Positions 14,201 through 25,164 of a stretch of 64,000 nucleotides of DNA are shown here, piece by piece. The first letter of the stretch is position 1, and every line of letters starts with the position of its first letter. Origin of the DNA: Monosporascus cannonballus (lineage: Eukaryota; Ascomycota; Sordariomycetes; Xylariales); contig QJNS01000009.1 in the NCBI GenBank assembly GCA_004154925.1, positions 124,001 through 188,000 of the forward strand. Direction: 5' to 3'. The position numbers were made by a program, and so were the translations under genes. The notes beneath the pieces were generated by a model. It ran no database searches and was not told the origin of the DNA. It was given only the letters and a program-made list of their open reading frames with translations.

Positions 14201-16412
14201 GTTTTTATAAAATTATTTTTTTTTAATTTGAAGTATTTATTGTTAGATTTATTGCCATATCGTTATTATTATAATAAAATAATAACGACAAATTTTTGTT
14301 ATTTATAAAAAAATTTCGGAATTTCTATATTTTTTTAAAAGAATATTCTGTTATATTTTTGGAAGTTAATTACGGTTTTACCTTTAAGGCCTTATTAATA
14401 TCTTTTATAAAAATTGTAAATAATTATATCCTGTTTTTTACGGCAATTTTACCGCGTTATTACTGCGAAAATTATAGCCGCCATTAAGCGGGCTTTTTTA
14501 TACTTTTGTAACTGCCCTTTTAGGCGGTTCTTAAATATCTTATCGAGTTATCTTTTTTTGCGTAATATAAATACGGTAACGTTATTTATAAAGCGAATAA
14601 GCCGTTATTTCGCTTCGTATACGATATTATTATATTTTATTTAAAATTTTTCTAAAATAAAGAAAATAAAATAAATCCTTAATTACATATCTTTAGATTT
14701 GTTTTAGGCGGCCGTCCAAATTTACGTTAACATAAGTAATTTTTCAAATTACAGTTATTATAAATTCTTTATTTTTAGTTAACTTTAATTAATAAGATAT
14801 AATAAATATATGTTATAATTTTAAACGGCGGATTAACCGCTAATTAAACGCGAAATAATAAATATATTTATTATTAATTAAAATATTTATATATATAATA
14901 TTATTAATTAAAACGTTTAATATAAAAAAGGTATTATTTAATTTATTATTAATTTCTAATAATTCTTTTTTTATTACGTCCCTTTTTTATTAGCAGTTTT
15001 TGATAAAAGTTATTTTTTAAAATTTTCGTTATCCAAATTGTTATTTCCGTTAATGGTATTCCGTAAGTTTGTTACCGTAACTTCCGTCCCAACCGGATAA
15101 AGCCGTTTTACGGGTTTGTATTTAAGGCATTCCCAATTCGAATAGTTCGTAACGGCGTAACGGAAATATTACTTTTTCCGTTTCCGAATTTTTATTTTAT
15201 TATCGGAAAATTATTTCGCATAAGGCTGGTTATCCGAACCCTATCCCAAACCATCCCCGGATCGGTTTTTTTAATTATTTTATTATTAATTTATAAGTTT
15301 AGAAATTAATGCAATTAATTATGCGATATTTATTATAAGAATATCCCTTTAAATATTTATTATTTAAGCCGGTTTATTAATTTAATTAACATATTATTAT
15401 TAATTAATTATTCCATTCCTTTTACCGGAATACCAGGTTATCGTTTTTTTACTTATATAATAATGCGGTTAAACCTTTAAATAATTAATTATTTTTTTTC
15501 CTTTACGTACTTGACGTTTATAATTATCGTAAAATATATTTTTTCCGATTAATACGTTATAAAATTACGTATTAATATTAACTTTAAAAAAATCACCTTA
15601 ATTATTAAGGGTTACGTTAAACCTTTATATTCGGTTAATTTAAATTTAAAATTTAATAAATAATTTTAAAACCGTTAATTATTATTTTACTTTATACGTT
15701 ATCATTATTTTTTGAAGGATTATATTACTTATTTATTTTCGAATTATTTTTTATATAAAATAAAAAATTATCGATATCGAAATTTTTTTATAATTTTTTA
15801 TTTTGAATTCATAATTAAATCACAATTATTTTTTAATAAATATAAATATTATATATAATACCTAAATAAGTTGTTATAAGAAAACCGGAAATAAACCGGC
15901 TTTCTTTTATTTTCGTACGAAATATGGCGAAAAACGAACGGAATATTTTTTATTTTCCGTTTTACAAAAGCCATTTTATAGGATTACGATTCGCTTTTAT
16001 AAACGCGTTATTAAGCGGCAGGCCTACCGTAAGTTCTTAGCGAAACGGATCCTATTTTATAAAGACTTTTTTTTTTACTTTTGTAAAAAGGTATTTTTTT
16101 ATTTCCGTTATCTGGTTAAATAAATTATTTATCGTTTCCTTACAGCTAAGGACTAACTTAATAAATTTCTTTTGTTATATATTAAATTTTTAAAATATAT
16201 TTACGAATAATTGGTATTATAAATTTTTCTTAATAATTCCGGATAAGGTTAATATCGTAAGTTTATTTATGGTTTCGTTAATTATATTATTTCGCAATAA
16301 TTTTATTATAAAAATTTTTTAAACTTATTATCCGTAATTAGAATATCTTTAAAAAACGTTTTGTTTTTACTTAATTTCCTAAAAGTTATAATAAGTTATA
16401 ACCTTAAATACA
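11207..16412 (-). pseudogene. Family C gag-pol remnant with readable RT
   Basis: The longest readable segment is 13,542-13,793 (-). It shows the RT active-site region as YINNILIYSSG, where YxDDI is the family norm and D to N (GAT to AAT) is a RIP-type G-to-A change. A LKLNTDKYEFA stretch and a YLRFII stretch follow, typical of the Gypsy RT thumb. DNA upstream in sense (to 16,412) should hold gag and protease, and DNA downstream (to ~11,250) RNase H and integrase; these are inferred from order. The short + frame at 14,296-14,487 is a shadow. Confidence 0.75.
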
Positions 16413-16602
16413 TATAACGGGCATAATAGGTAAATTATATAGAAATACGGCCCAACAAAAATTTATATTTAAGATAAGGAGAAAAAAGGAGAAATAGCTA
16501 ACTACCAGCGAGGTAGCTGCTCCCTATATACATATAGGTGAACTCGGGCTAAGGAGCTCGCTCCGTAAGCCCGAGCTGCCCTATAGGCTTTAGCCTGTAA
16601 TA
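16413..16602 (-). repeat. 5' LTR of family C element
   Basis: A 190-bp LTR with inverted repeat CTCGGGCT...AGCCCGAG at 16,543-16,575. In sense orientation a TATA-like TATATAGG lies just downstream of the hairpin, so the promoter would be here. The length is identical to the other LTR. Confidence 0.9.
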
Positions 16603-16607
16603 TTATA

Positions 16608-17739
16608 TATTTAAATATTATTTTAATTTAATGAAAAATTTCAAGTTGTTTAATTGTATATTATTTTTTATGTAAATTGTTAATAACCAATATTTATTAA
16701 AAATATAATTTACTATATTTAAAAAATGGTTAAAATAATTTTATAAATAATGTCTTTAAATAAGTTCAAATTATAACAAAGGTTTCCCTGTAAATAGCTG
16801 TAAAATAATAATTATTTTAATACTTTTTTGTGAAGAAAATATTGCATAATTTTAGATACAATTTAATTTAAATTAAAGCTTCTTATATATTTATAGATTT
16901 ATTATAACGTTTCGAATAAATTAATATATAACTTTTATTATTTGGCTTTCTATAATAATTGAAAAAGAAAAAGGTATTTTTCTCGTAATTAATTAATATC
17001 AAATAACGGTAAAATTCAAGCCTTTTAATATCGAATGTATTTGGCGTTTTTTATCTTTAAAACTAGAAGGTTTATTAATAAAATATATAATCTTTCGTTA
17101 AATATTAATTTCCTTTTTTTGGTTTGTTAAGCGTTATTTCTTTTCTTTATTTCTTAATTTTTTTTCATTTTAAATTCTTAAAGTTTAATAATGTTTTTTA
17201 TAAAGATAAATTATTACTGCATAAAGAAACATTTCTAAAATTAGATAATTTCTAGTATTATTATATCAATGAACTGGAATATTCTTTTCAATAAAACATA
17301 AATTACTTAATCCGATAACTAATTGTATATTTTCTTATAATAGAAATCGAATATATTTTTTATTTTCTAAGCATTATCTTATATTATTATTTATATTTAG
17401 GTGAAAAAAGCTTATGTCTTAATTTGGCGATAAAATATTCATCGGTTATTAATCAAAAAGCTGTCGAAATATAACGAACGTATTATATATTTACTGAAAA
17501 ATATAAGTAATATTTTTTAAAAAAAATTATTTTGTAGATAATAATAGAGTAAGAAATAATTTAATATTTTGTTCGTTACAAGAATTTACTGATTTTGTTT
17601 AATTAAAGAACTGGGTTAAATGAGTAATTAGTTATATAATAAAACAATTTATTATATATGTACTTTTTCTAACAAATATATTATAAATTTACATGATTTA
17701 TATGATCTGGTTCAATTATCTAAATTACCTAGATTACTA
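16608..17739. other. AT-rich DNA, no gene recognised
   Basis: AT-rich DNA between the family C element and the family A 5' remnant. No motif or boundary repeat is visible. Part of it could be family A gag that is too degraded to align. Confidence 0.45.
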
Positions 17740-18345
17740 AAAAAAACATTAAGAACTCTTGGTCGAGATTTAGCCGTTGCGCACTCGCGTTAGGCTTTAA
17801 AAAAAATCTCTTTAGGACGAGAACCTCTATTCTTATAACATTGAACCTCCGTTTTAAATTTTGAAATCCGGGCCTAAAACTGCTAATTAAAGATTTTCGA
17901 AATACTGGTCGACAATTTAACAATATTAAATATTACTTGAAATTTAATGGAATAATTTAAAAAAAATTGTGAAACGTATAACGACTAGAGATTTAACTAA
18001 TTCTTAATCTTAAATCGTATAGATTTATATTAATAAGACTATTATATGTTTTTAAATAATAAATATAATAATTAATTACGTTTCGTAATACTAAATATAT
18101 CTTAAGTAATACGTTTTTATTTCAAATTGTTATTATTTAAATTATACGAACAATAAACGTAAATATCGTACGCAAATAAATTAATTTTACAGTACATCTT
18201 AACATTATTATAGATTTAATTCTTTTATATGTAATTAGTTTTATATAGATTTATTTAGATCTTGACGCTACAAGAGATCTAAATCACGTGACTCACCTGT
18301 ATAGATCCGACTTTTTTGCGACCGGTCTCGGCTTAGATCTTAATA
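17740..18345 (-). mobile_element. Family A 5' end remnant (LTR plus leader/gag start)
   Basis: The leader at ~17,850-17,976 aligns with the leader at 50,290-50,411 of the nested family A copy, with the shared block around CTAAAACTGCTAA and then the bases up to the LTR. 17,977-18,345 is a family A LTR. GC is higher at 17,760-17,900 than around it, so this copy is less mutated there. No equivalent 5-bp duplication flanks the LTR (AAACG before, ATATT after), so this is a truncated piece and not a clean solo LTR. The open frame at 17,729-17,923 is a by-product of this leader. Confidence 0.65.
17977..18345 (-). repeat. Family A 5' LTR (variant)
   Basis: Starts TATAACGAC (TGTAACGGC in better copies) and ends with an ACCGGTCTCGGCTTAGATCT segment followed by TAATA. 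The right end matches the outer end of the LTRs at 53,102-53,468 and, inverted, at 59,480-59,851, which defines a subfamily different from the 36,777 copy. Confidence 0.7.
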
Positions 18346-18919
18346 ATATTCCTTTTAAAGAAAAACGTTTTTTATAATTTAATAAGTAAAGCTTTTCAAA
18401 AAATAAAAAAAATATAGTATAATTTCGGACCTTTCAATTTTTCTTAGATTAATTAAAGTATAATGTTATTCGATATTACGAAAATACTGTTTAAGAATAC
18501 GGTTAAATATAATATAAAAGAATTTTCTGAAAAGAAATCTTAAGAGTAAGATTTTTAGAAAAAAGAAAATCGTATTACAACCTAGCAAATTACGGTTTCC
18601 AGAAACTGTCGTAATAAAATTAACCAAAAAGGCTAAATGGATTAAATCACGTAATACATACCAACTTACTGGTAATAATTCAAAAAATTAAATTATTAAT
18701 TTAATAATACTAGGCTGATAATGTATAGAAACCATTTACGTTTACAGTATCTATAATTTAAAAACCATGAATTTACCATAATAATTGGTTATTTAAAATA
18801 TCTTAAGTATTACAAAACGTAAATAAGTTATTTTATTATTCTAATTTCTATAATATTTCTATCAATATAACTCTATACGAATAAGATTTAATAGTTGGTT
18901 AAACCTTCTAGCCGTTATA
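18346..18919 (+). mobile_element. Family A 3' end remnant with LTR (18,573-18,919)
   Basis: 18,346-18,572 ends in a decayed polypurine tract (AGAAAAAAGAAAATCG at the LTR border) that lines up with the tract next to the 3' LTR at 37,152 read on the other strand. The LTR 18,573-18,919 starts TATTACAACC and ends CCGTTATA. Orientation is plus, opposite to the adjoining remnant, so the two pieces are joined tail to tail with no target duplication. Confidence 0.65.
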
Positions 18920-19976
18920 TACTATAACTAAGATATTTATTTTAATTAGTTCTTAAATATTAAATGCATTTTATCTCAAAACTCGTTAGTAATTTTAATA
19001 TAAACTTAAAAACTTATCTTCGATATATTAAAAATTAACGCGTTTATAAATCGCAGTCGTTAATAAAGGCTGTCGAACATTTTTAATAATAAGGTATTTT
19101 AAAGCGCTACGTTAAAAGGGATAAAAATTAGCAAAGAGATTAATAGAGGTATATCTTCATTTAAAATGCATGGGAGTATATATACTAGTTGTGAGGAGAG
19201 TCTTGCGGGCGGTGAAGGTAACTAACAGAGAATACCCCTGTGAGTTGCAGCGAACTTAGCTAGGCCGTGGCTTGGTTAGGACAGCTAATAGTGGAAATTG
19301 CTTTTGCATCTCTGTACAGCTCTATCTCTGTTACAGACGTTTTAATGTCCATTTAAGAAGGCTCCGCTGCCCTCTCTTTCATTAGGGACCTTAGGTCAAC
19401 CTGATCTTTAACTGCAGATGCTCTAGTGTGTGATGTCAGGGTCTCATACTATGCAAACTTGGAGGTCATCTCAACCTGTTCGTGGTGGCTAGGCATCGAT
19501 CTGGCCCATGTATCTTATTAGGTGGTGTCCATCCTCGCTGTCGATATATGTGCGGGTGTTCTTCACCGTACATATATCTCAGAATGCGAGAAGGCTAGAC
19601 AATAAGCGGTATCTACATTTTGAATACGTGATGTTGAAATATAGACTTCAAGTGGCCAACCATGCAATTTGAAATCTAGCTTTATGGAACACATTGCTAT
19701 TTTAGGTTATGCTCCTTGACGCTGCCGGTTACTGTGTAGCCTTCTCACAGTCGGGGGGATGTGAACTGCCGTAGGATGCGGTACGGTAAATGCGACTCCT
19801 TATCGAAGAGCAGCGTATAAAGTACGAGGCTAAGGACCGGGCCGGCACAGGGGTTGGCCATATTTCTTCCCTTTGGCCTCGAAGGGACAAGTAGTTGGGC
19901 TCTAGTTAATTCCCAGTTATATTCTAGGAATTTGGGCAACATCAGCAGTAGTTGCAACTCATATTCCATACACTCC
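18920..19976. other. Transition from AT-rich to GC-balanced DNA, no gene seen
   Basis: AT-rich to about 19,150, then abruptly balanced in composition. From 19,150 to 19,976 I find no coding frame with recognisable features. Part of it is probably the 3' untranslated region of the gene that ends at 19,977, and the rest is unassigned unique DNA. Confidence 0.5.
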
Positions 19977-20564
19977 TTACGTCTGGGCCTGACCGTCCTT
20001 GGCTTCCTTAACCCCAGCATCTACGGGGGTCTGATCATCCGGCCACACCACCTCATGCTCCTCGACCTCACAGCAATAGCTGACATCGGTGTCCCCGTCG
20101 AGATAGGACCAGCACCCCTCATCATCCACGTAGAAGTACACCGGCAGATCTTCCTCCTCCCCACCAACATCGTCATCTCCATCGTCCTCTTCATCGTCTC
20201 CACTCCCTCCCTCCTTCCCCTTCGCATCACCGTAGCCATCAACCGAGCCCTCGTACCCGAGGTTCTCGAGCACCTCCTCCTTCTCCGCCTCCACGCGCAT
20301 CGCTGCGTCCTCGAAGCGCGCGTAGACGCCCAGGATCTGCTTTCCACCGCGTTCCTCGCCGCGCACTGAGTAGCTCTCGCTGTGCGTGACGATGTAGACG
20401 CGGCCGAGACGCGCGCTGCTGTCGCTATTGCTAGCCAGCCGCGACGCCGAGGGGTCGTCGTCATGGGCGGGGCGCGTTTGCTTGGCAGGCGGCTGCTGTG
20501 CCGCGTCATCGTCGGTCCCGGCCGTGGATGCTGCCCGCTTGTGTGGAGTAGGGGTGTCGCTCAT
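19977..20564 (-). CDS. Acidic hypothetical protein, 195 aa
   Basis: Function unknown. The protein has an N-terminal low-complexity region (residues 1-52) with Lys/Arg and Asp patches; a compact segment at about 54-105 containing GRVYIVTHSE and ILGVYARFEDA that looks like a small folded unit; a run of Asp/Glu/Gly at about 112-140; and an aromatic, acidic C-terminus (YFYVDDEGCWSYLDGD). I have seen the VYIVTHS...GVYA.FEDA pattern in uncharacterised filamentous-fungal proteins, but no function is established. There is no signal peptide or membrane segment. The start is the first ATG of the frame in an acceptable context (CGACATGA). The stop TAA lies inside ACGTAAGG, which also looks like a 5' splice site, but a 57-bp intron ending CCTAG would only change the last residue or two. 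Codon use is GC-rich, typical of a live gene. The permease lies 542 bp upstream on the same strand. Confidence 0.72.
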   Translation of the reverse strand: MSDTPTPHKRAASTAGTDDDAAQQPPAKQTRPAHDDDPSASRLASNSDSSARLGRVYIVTHSESYSVRGEERGGKQILGVYARFEDAAMRVEAEKEEVLENLGYEGSVDGYGDAKGKEGGSGDDEEDDGDDDVGGEEEDLPVYFYVDDEGCWSYLDGDTDVSYCCEVEEHEVVWPDDQTPVDAGVKEAKDGQAQT

Positions 20565-20760
20565 GTCGGGGGTTTATGTATCTTTCAAAACCCAGTGGGA
20601 CAATAGATCCGCATGCCGGATTGTAATATGGAACTCAAGGTATAAGGTAAGGTGCTGTATGCAGCCAAGTCAGCATACCTGGGGTAGTCAATATGAAGCA
20701 GTTTTGAACCGGGAAGGTCCCTGTCATGGATTCTCGTGTCTGACGTAACTGACAAGAGGT

Positions 20761-20781
20761 GGGGGAAGGGGGGGAAGGGGG
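20761..20781 (+). other. G-quadruplex-forming tract
   Basis: G runs of 5, 7 and 5 separated by AA. The 7-G run can supply two tracts, giving the four G3 tracts needed. It lies about 200 bp upstream of the acidic protein start, on the non-template strand side for that minus-strand gene's complement. Confidence 0.6.
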
Positions 20782-20981
20782 AGCGGAGTGGAGGGCACTC
20801 CAACTCTATCCCATTAGCGATAAGTGACAATGACAACGGCACCTCGAATGCCGGTCTAAAGATATCACATACACACAATCTTGAAGGGCATATTGTGTAT
20901 AAGGTATCGACAAACGTGTAACACCTCAGCCTCCTCTATGAAGGGAAGGGGGCGGCACCCACCTGGTGCGATATAGTCGCT

Positions 20982-20998
20982 CATACATACATACATAC
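20982..20998 (+). repeat. CATA microsatellite
   Basis: Four tandem CATA units plus a partial one. This is a simple repeat in intergenic DNA and likely length-variable. Confidence 0.85.
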
Positions 20999-21105
20999 AC
21001 TATAAGGACATTTGCAGATACGAAGTTATCTGACACCAGATCTGGAAAGACGGAGGTTCGAATTCCTCTGAATGCGGGTCGATCGGAATCTTGAAGAAAC
21101 TACTC

Positions 21106-22969
21106 TCAGTTCGGGACCTCGCCCATGTAGCTATCCCTCATCTTCTTGCCGCGGAACATGCGCAGTACGTCGTCCCTAAACCTCGTGGGTGGTTCGGTGA
21201 GCGTCGCCTCGTACTGGTCGATGATGGGCTTGTCCCAGATCAGGTCGGCCTCCGCCGCCGGGATGACCTTGGTGCGCTTCCAGAGCTTCCAGAAGAAGTA
21301 CGTAACGATGTCGATAATCAGCATCGTGTAGTACGAGAAGAACATCCCGACGCCATCGTTGAAGCCGGGGACGAAAGAAGTGTAGCCATAGGTGAGCTCG
21401 ACGAACGTCATCCACGCCAGCCCCGCCCATGCACAGTAAGGCTGGAACCACCCTTTGTAGGGGAGCGTGTCACGGCTGATATTCTGTGCCTTCAGCGCCT
21501 TGTGGAAGAATATGTACGTTATACTCATAATCATGTAGTTGATCATCTGAGCACCCTGCGTCAGGGTTGCGAGCCATGTGACGACCTTGGCTGCGTTTGC
21601 GGACACTTGCAAGAACGAAAGGAAGGGAAACACCATGACGACTGCGAAGGCGTAGATCGGAATGCCATTCTTAAGGCACTTCTGGAAAATGGCGGGCGCG
21701 TGGCCGTCCAGGGCAAGACCGTAGAGCGACCGCATAGCGCAGTACGTGTAAGCGTTACCAGCACTGAAAATACTAGTGCAAAGCAAGGCGTTCACGACCG
21801 ACGGCAAGACCGCGACGCCCATATTCTGCATAGCGATGACGTATGGCGATCCGTCGGCGGTTCCCGAGTTGTTGTTCCGGAGTCGCTCGTTATTGTACGG
21901 CAAGATGATACTGACAGCAAGTGCGCCACCGATGAAGAAGAATCCGAACCGCCAATAAACAGTCTTGAAGCCCTGCTTGAGGTATGTGCGAGGACGCTGA
22001 GTCTCACCAGCAACCATGGCCAGGTACTCGGGACCGACAACGGTGAAACCCGCGGAGTAGACGGCGGCGAGGAACCCAGTGAAACGACCTAACGCACCGT
22101 CTCCGATGTACTCGGCAAACGCGCCGGGATTGTTCCAGTACCGGAAGCCATATGCATCATTCTGGGGATTACCGCCACACATCGTGACCAAGGTGAAAGA
22201 GAACACAATGCCAATAAGGACTAGCTTGCCACTCGCCAGCCAGAATTCTGCTTCACTGTTCACTACAGATTAGTAACACCATTCCTCATTTTGGAGATGA
22301 ACGATCTTGATAGACAATTTCCCAGATGGCAATAGAGTCTCATGCAACAGGAGAGGCTGGTTACTTACCCATAAAACTTTACAGCAAGGACATTGATGAG
22401 CCTATATTCTTGTCAGCTCCTAATCATTAAGAGGCAAAAAGGGGTCGAACGTACGCATATAGGATGATACAGCCGACACAGATAGCGGCGACAGGCACCT
22501 TATCGGTCCAGAACGTGATGACTAGGTTGAGAGCGGAAATCTCGAAGGGGATGAGGAACGCTTCGTAGAGGAAAAAATTCCACCCTGCCATGAAGCCGAA
22601 CGACTCGTCGACCCACTTCCCGGCCATGCGGAGGAAAGAGCTCGAGACGGGCATGTAGACGCACATCTCAGCCATGCCATTGTTGACCATGCCGAGAAAC
22701 ATGGCGTAGATGGTGTAACCGATGAACAGGCTGCCGGGGCCACCCCTCGTGAGACCAGTTCCGATGCTGACGAAGAGAGCGGTACCGATTGAACCTCCCA
22801 CGGCGATCAACTGAATCTGGCGATTGCCCAGGTGACGCTGGAGCTGATCGGCATTGTCTCTCACGACACCCACGTCTTCCTGTTGCTCAATATCCAAATC
22901 GCCCCTTTTCTCGTCGTAACCATGGCCGGAGGAGGGGTTCGGCGAACTATCTGAGCGTGCTGCCGCCAT
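21106..22969 (-). CDS. Amino-acid permease (APC superfamily, YAT family), 565 aa, three exons
   Basis: Proton-coupled amino-acid uptake at the plasma membrane is the family role; the substrate is not predictable here. Exons are 22,969-22,455, 22,401-22,369 and 22,255-21,106. Intron 1 (53 bp) has GTACGT, branch GCTGAC and acceptor ATAG. Intron 2 (113 bp) has GTAAGT, branch TACTAAT and acceptor ACAG; the nearer GTAG would give an in-frame stop. The total of 1,698 nt stays in frame. A ~50-residue cytoplasmic tail precedes TM1, which carries GGSIGTALFVSIGTGL (family consensus GGxIGTGLF). Other hallmarks are FMAGWNFFLYEA, the exon 2 stretch LINVLAVKFYG, CGGNPQNDAYGFRYW, GPEYLAMVAGE and SAGNAYTYCAMRSLYGLA. 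Hydrophobic blocks fit about 12 membrane spans. Length is normal for YAT transporters (550-600), and no stop or frameshift suggests decay. A large antisense frame (21,091-22,092) is a shadow. Confidence 0.93.
22256..22368 (-). other. Permease intron 2 (113 bp)
   Basis: Donor GTAAGT, perfect branch TACTAAT and acceptor AACAG. Splicing joins KFYG to EAEFWLA, matching the family. Two AGs follow the branch point, and only the second preserves the frame. Confidence 0.88.
22402..22454 (-). other. Permease intron 1 (53 bp)
   Basis: Donor GTACGT, branch-like GCTGAC and acceptor ATAG. Splicing joins ...LYA to LINVLAV in frame. Without removal the frame terminates after PLFAS. Confidence 0.88.
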
Positions 22970-25164
22970 ATTGAGAGCAGGATAAGCAACTCCGTTGGGA
23001 CAACGGAATGCTTAGCGAGGTCTTGAACGTATAGTAAGAGTTGATTCGCATATGGCTAAATTTCATAACGATTTAGAGCACAGGAGAGGTGCCTATATAG
23101 GCAAAGAGGACTTCTCTACCAAAGAGGGGAAATCTACCCAAGAGACGTGCGGTTCGCGGATATCCAATGTAAACAGAGAGAAAGGAGGGAAACGGCATTG
23201 TTAGCCCCAGCGGGATATGCGTCATTTTTGTAACCCGATCCTGGGGTACTGTACGCCCATAGGGGAAAAGAGGACGGCGATCCCAGGGTCATACCCGTTC
23301 AGCGCTTTCATTGCTTAGAATCTTCACGGGACCAACACCGTCAGCTTTCCCTCGCTTGCCCAGCCTCAACCCGCAGGGCCTAAAATCCCACCATATAATC
23401 AGGAAGTGGGGTAAGCTCAGCGTGCTGACTAGCGGGGTCGCAGGGGTCCAATTGTCTGGCCATATTCAGAATCTCATTGGGCACTGATAGGCACTGTAGT
23501 ATCGCTACTGATACATTCCAAGTACTGTGCATACGTACCTACAGCTCATTTGCATGCCCTTGAGGCCCTCGACAGCACCGATATTCCTGTATCTTTCGGA
23601 ATGGGGCACCGTTATCGGACATTGTTCTCCAACGACCTTCTCTACTGTATCGCCACATCTGTCCCAGATGCTGCACAACGCGATCAGCACTTGTATACGT
23701 ATATTTTCACCGATCATGTGCCAAGAATCGCAAGATCAACGGAAAGACCCTGAGCGATCATCTGGGGGCGTGCCTGCTAATGTCCTTGGCTATGCGCCAA
23801 GACGGACGGGGTTCCCCAGCTATGGCCCCATCCCTCCATGTCCTTGGATGCGTTCAGCGCAACGGGGGGAGCCGCTACAGGACAGTCCAATCGGGCACCT
23901 GCCTGTAATAGAGAGTCGAGTATTGGGTAAGGATTTAGGGAAATTGGATGTGGGTCCAATCTTAAGAATTTAACAGACTATGACGTTGGTTGATAAGGGA
24001 TGGCTTTTCAATTTTTCAATTGAAGTCCCTTAGCTGCCAAGGACTAAGGAAGCTTTACATGGTGCGATTGCCTTCCAGTCAGCTCACCGAGGTGGCAAGG
24101 CGAACAGTATTTGCCTCGGGAGGGGCTGCCGGCAGCGTGATCGACGCACGTGAGCAACAATGGGCGAGAGCGCGACCTCGAGATTGCCGAGAAGTCAAGA
24201 TCGGGCTCTTTCTCCGGCGGCGAGTCGAATCGATGCTTTAGACCGAGTCTGATTCGGCGGACAGCAGACAACATCCAGATCCGAAAAATGCCACACACAT
24301 CTTACGGGAGAAGATAGCTCCCTGGCAGGAAGTCCATATGCGTTTTTCGAATTATGGCTGACAAACTTACAAATAAACCCGGCTTGCCACCAGTCGAGAG
24401 CTAGGGACGCAAGAAGTGGTTCATGGAACGGCCCATGTTTTCGTCCGGCTATGCCTTGGTCAAACGTCCCCAGATAGCGCGGATAACTCCCCAGATCTTC
24501 ATCGGCTCTCAACTAACGCTCCCGACATCCGACATGTTGCTGGCCAGCCTATCTGGCGAGCGGCTGCATAGCCCCGGACTACTTAGCAAATAAGGAAGGG
24601 CCGGTCTAACAGGGTCTACTCGGTAGCGCCTATCCTGCCGCGCTGCCGTAAGAGGAAGGGCATTACTATACGTGGTTTCGATATGATTGGATTAACGACC
24701 GGTGTCAGGCCTTCGTCTACTTAATAGCATTGGAAAACTCAGTCGTACCTGATACTCGGTTAGTTATGAGTGTGTTGACAAGGCTGCGGCTCCATTGAAC
24801 AAACTCCTCCAAGATCTCATCGCTAATCCGGGGTATTTTCTTGAAATCGAGTCACGTGCTTAAGCAAAACTAATAGCAGGGGCAGTGTGTCTAATTGGGT
24901 CTCTTGCATCAGTCGCTCATACCGTATTTTCTCTCGAAATTGATTCAGCGCTAATGCAGGCTAACGCAGGTTAATGCAACGGATTATGAGTGATACCGAA
25001 CGCTATGATAGATTTAGATAAAGTTTGTCGGTAGATAAATGTACTACGACGAATAAAACGAAAGGGAAAACCAATTCCTTCGGGAGAAGTGGGATGGTGG
25101 GCCCATTGGTCTACATTAGCTTTTAATCAATTTCGAGAGAAAATACGGGTAGTCTTGATGGGAT
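22970..25164. other. GC-balanced intergenic DNA: permease upstream region, no supported gene
   Basis: Frames up to 148 aa occur (for example 23,527-23,973 on + and 24,195-24,512 on -), but they overlap in several frames, have no recognisable domain and no consistent splice pattern. Close to the permease there is a palindromic TATA at 23,090-23,103 and a GATAAG core at 22,981-22,986 (the core of GATA-factor nitrogen-control sites, a single copy and therefore weak). Near 24,950-24,985 there are three imperfect 10-bp repeats of the form YTAAYGCAGG. Relic genes may be hidden here, but I cannot support one. Confidence 0.5.
23090..23103 (-). promoter_or_regulatory. Candidate TATA box of the permease
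   Basis: A 14-bp perfect palindrome TGCCTATATAGGCA about 120-135 bp upstream of the permease ATG, a plausible core-promoter position leaving a ~90-bp leader. It is the only strong TATA-like motif in the first 300 bp upstream. Confidence 0.45.

Larger units (their letters stand above)
11002..16602 (-). mobile_element. Complete Ty3/Gypsy LTR retrotransposon, family C (RIP-degraded)
   Basis: A 5,601-bp element with 190-bp LTRs (11,002-11,191 and 16,413-16,602) and a perfect 5-bp target duplication TTATA (10,997-11,001 and 16,603-16,607). Orientation is minus: a purine tract (complement at 11,192-11,206) adjoins the left LTR, and the RT at 13,542-13,793 reads on the minus strand. The RT sequence differs from families A and B. 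All frames are interrupted, so the element is dead. The 5' LTR, at higher coordinates, is followed in sense by a leader without an obvious tRNA primer site starting TGG. Confidence 0.9.
20565..21105. promoter_or_regulatory. Intergenic: presumed promoter of the acidic gene and 3' UTR of the permease
   Basis: Holds no gene that I can support. Visible features are a G-rich tract at 20,761-20,781 able to form a G-quadruplex on the + strand, another G-rich run near 20,940-20,955, and a CATA microsatellite at 20,982-20,998. Frames of 60-106 aa across it overlap each other and lack motifs. Confidence 0.5.

Noticed and set aside
19854..20369. 171-aa + strand frame and several overlapping minus frames
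   Set aside because: Shadows of the acidic protein gene in other frames; the acidic frame has the better start and coherent sequence.
21046..21072. tRNA-like T-arm (GGTTCGAATTCC) upstream of the permease 3' end
   Set aside because: The loop is one base too long, and no D-arm, anticodon arm or acceptor stem can be folded around it.
21091..22092. 333-aa + strand frame, the longest in the window
   Set aside because: Lies exactly antisense to permease exon 3, with Arg/Asp/Val-rich composition typical of a GC-rich shadow frame and no domain.
23527..23973. 148-aa + frame upstream of the permease
   Set aside because: No domain, competing frames on both strands, no plausible promoter or splice pattern; insufficient to call a gene.
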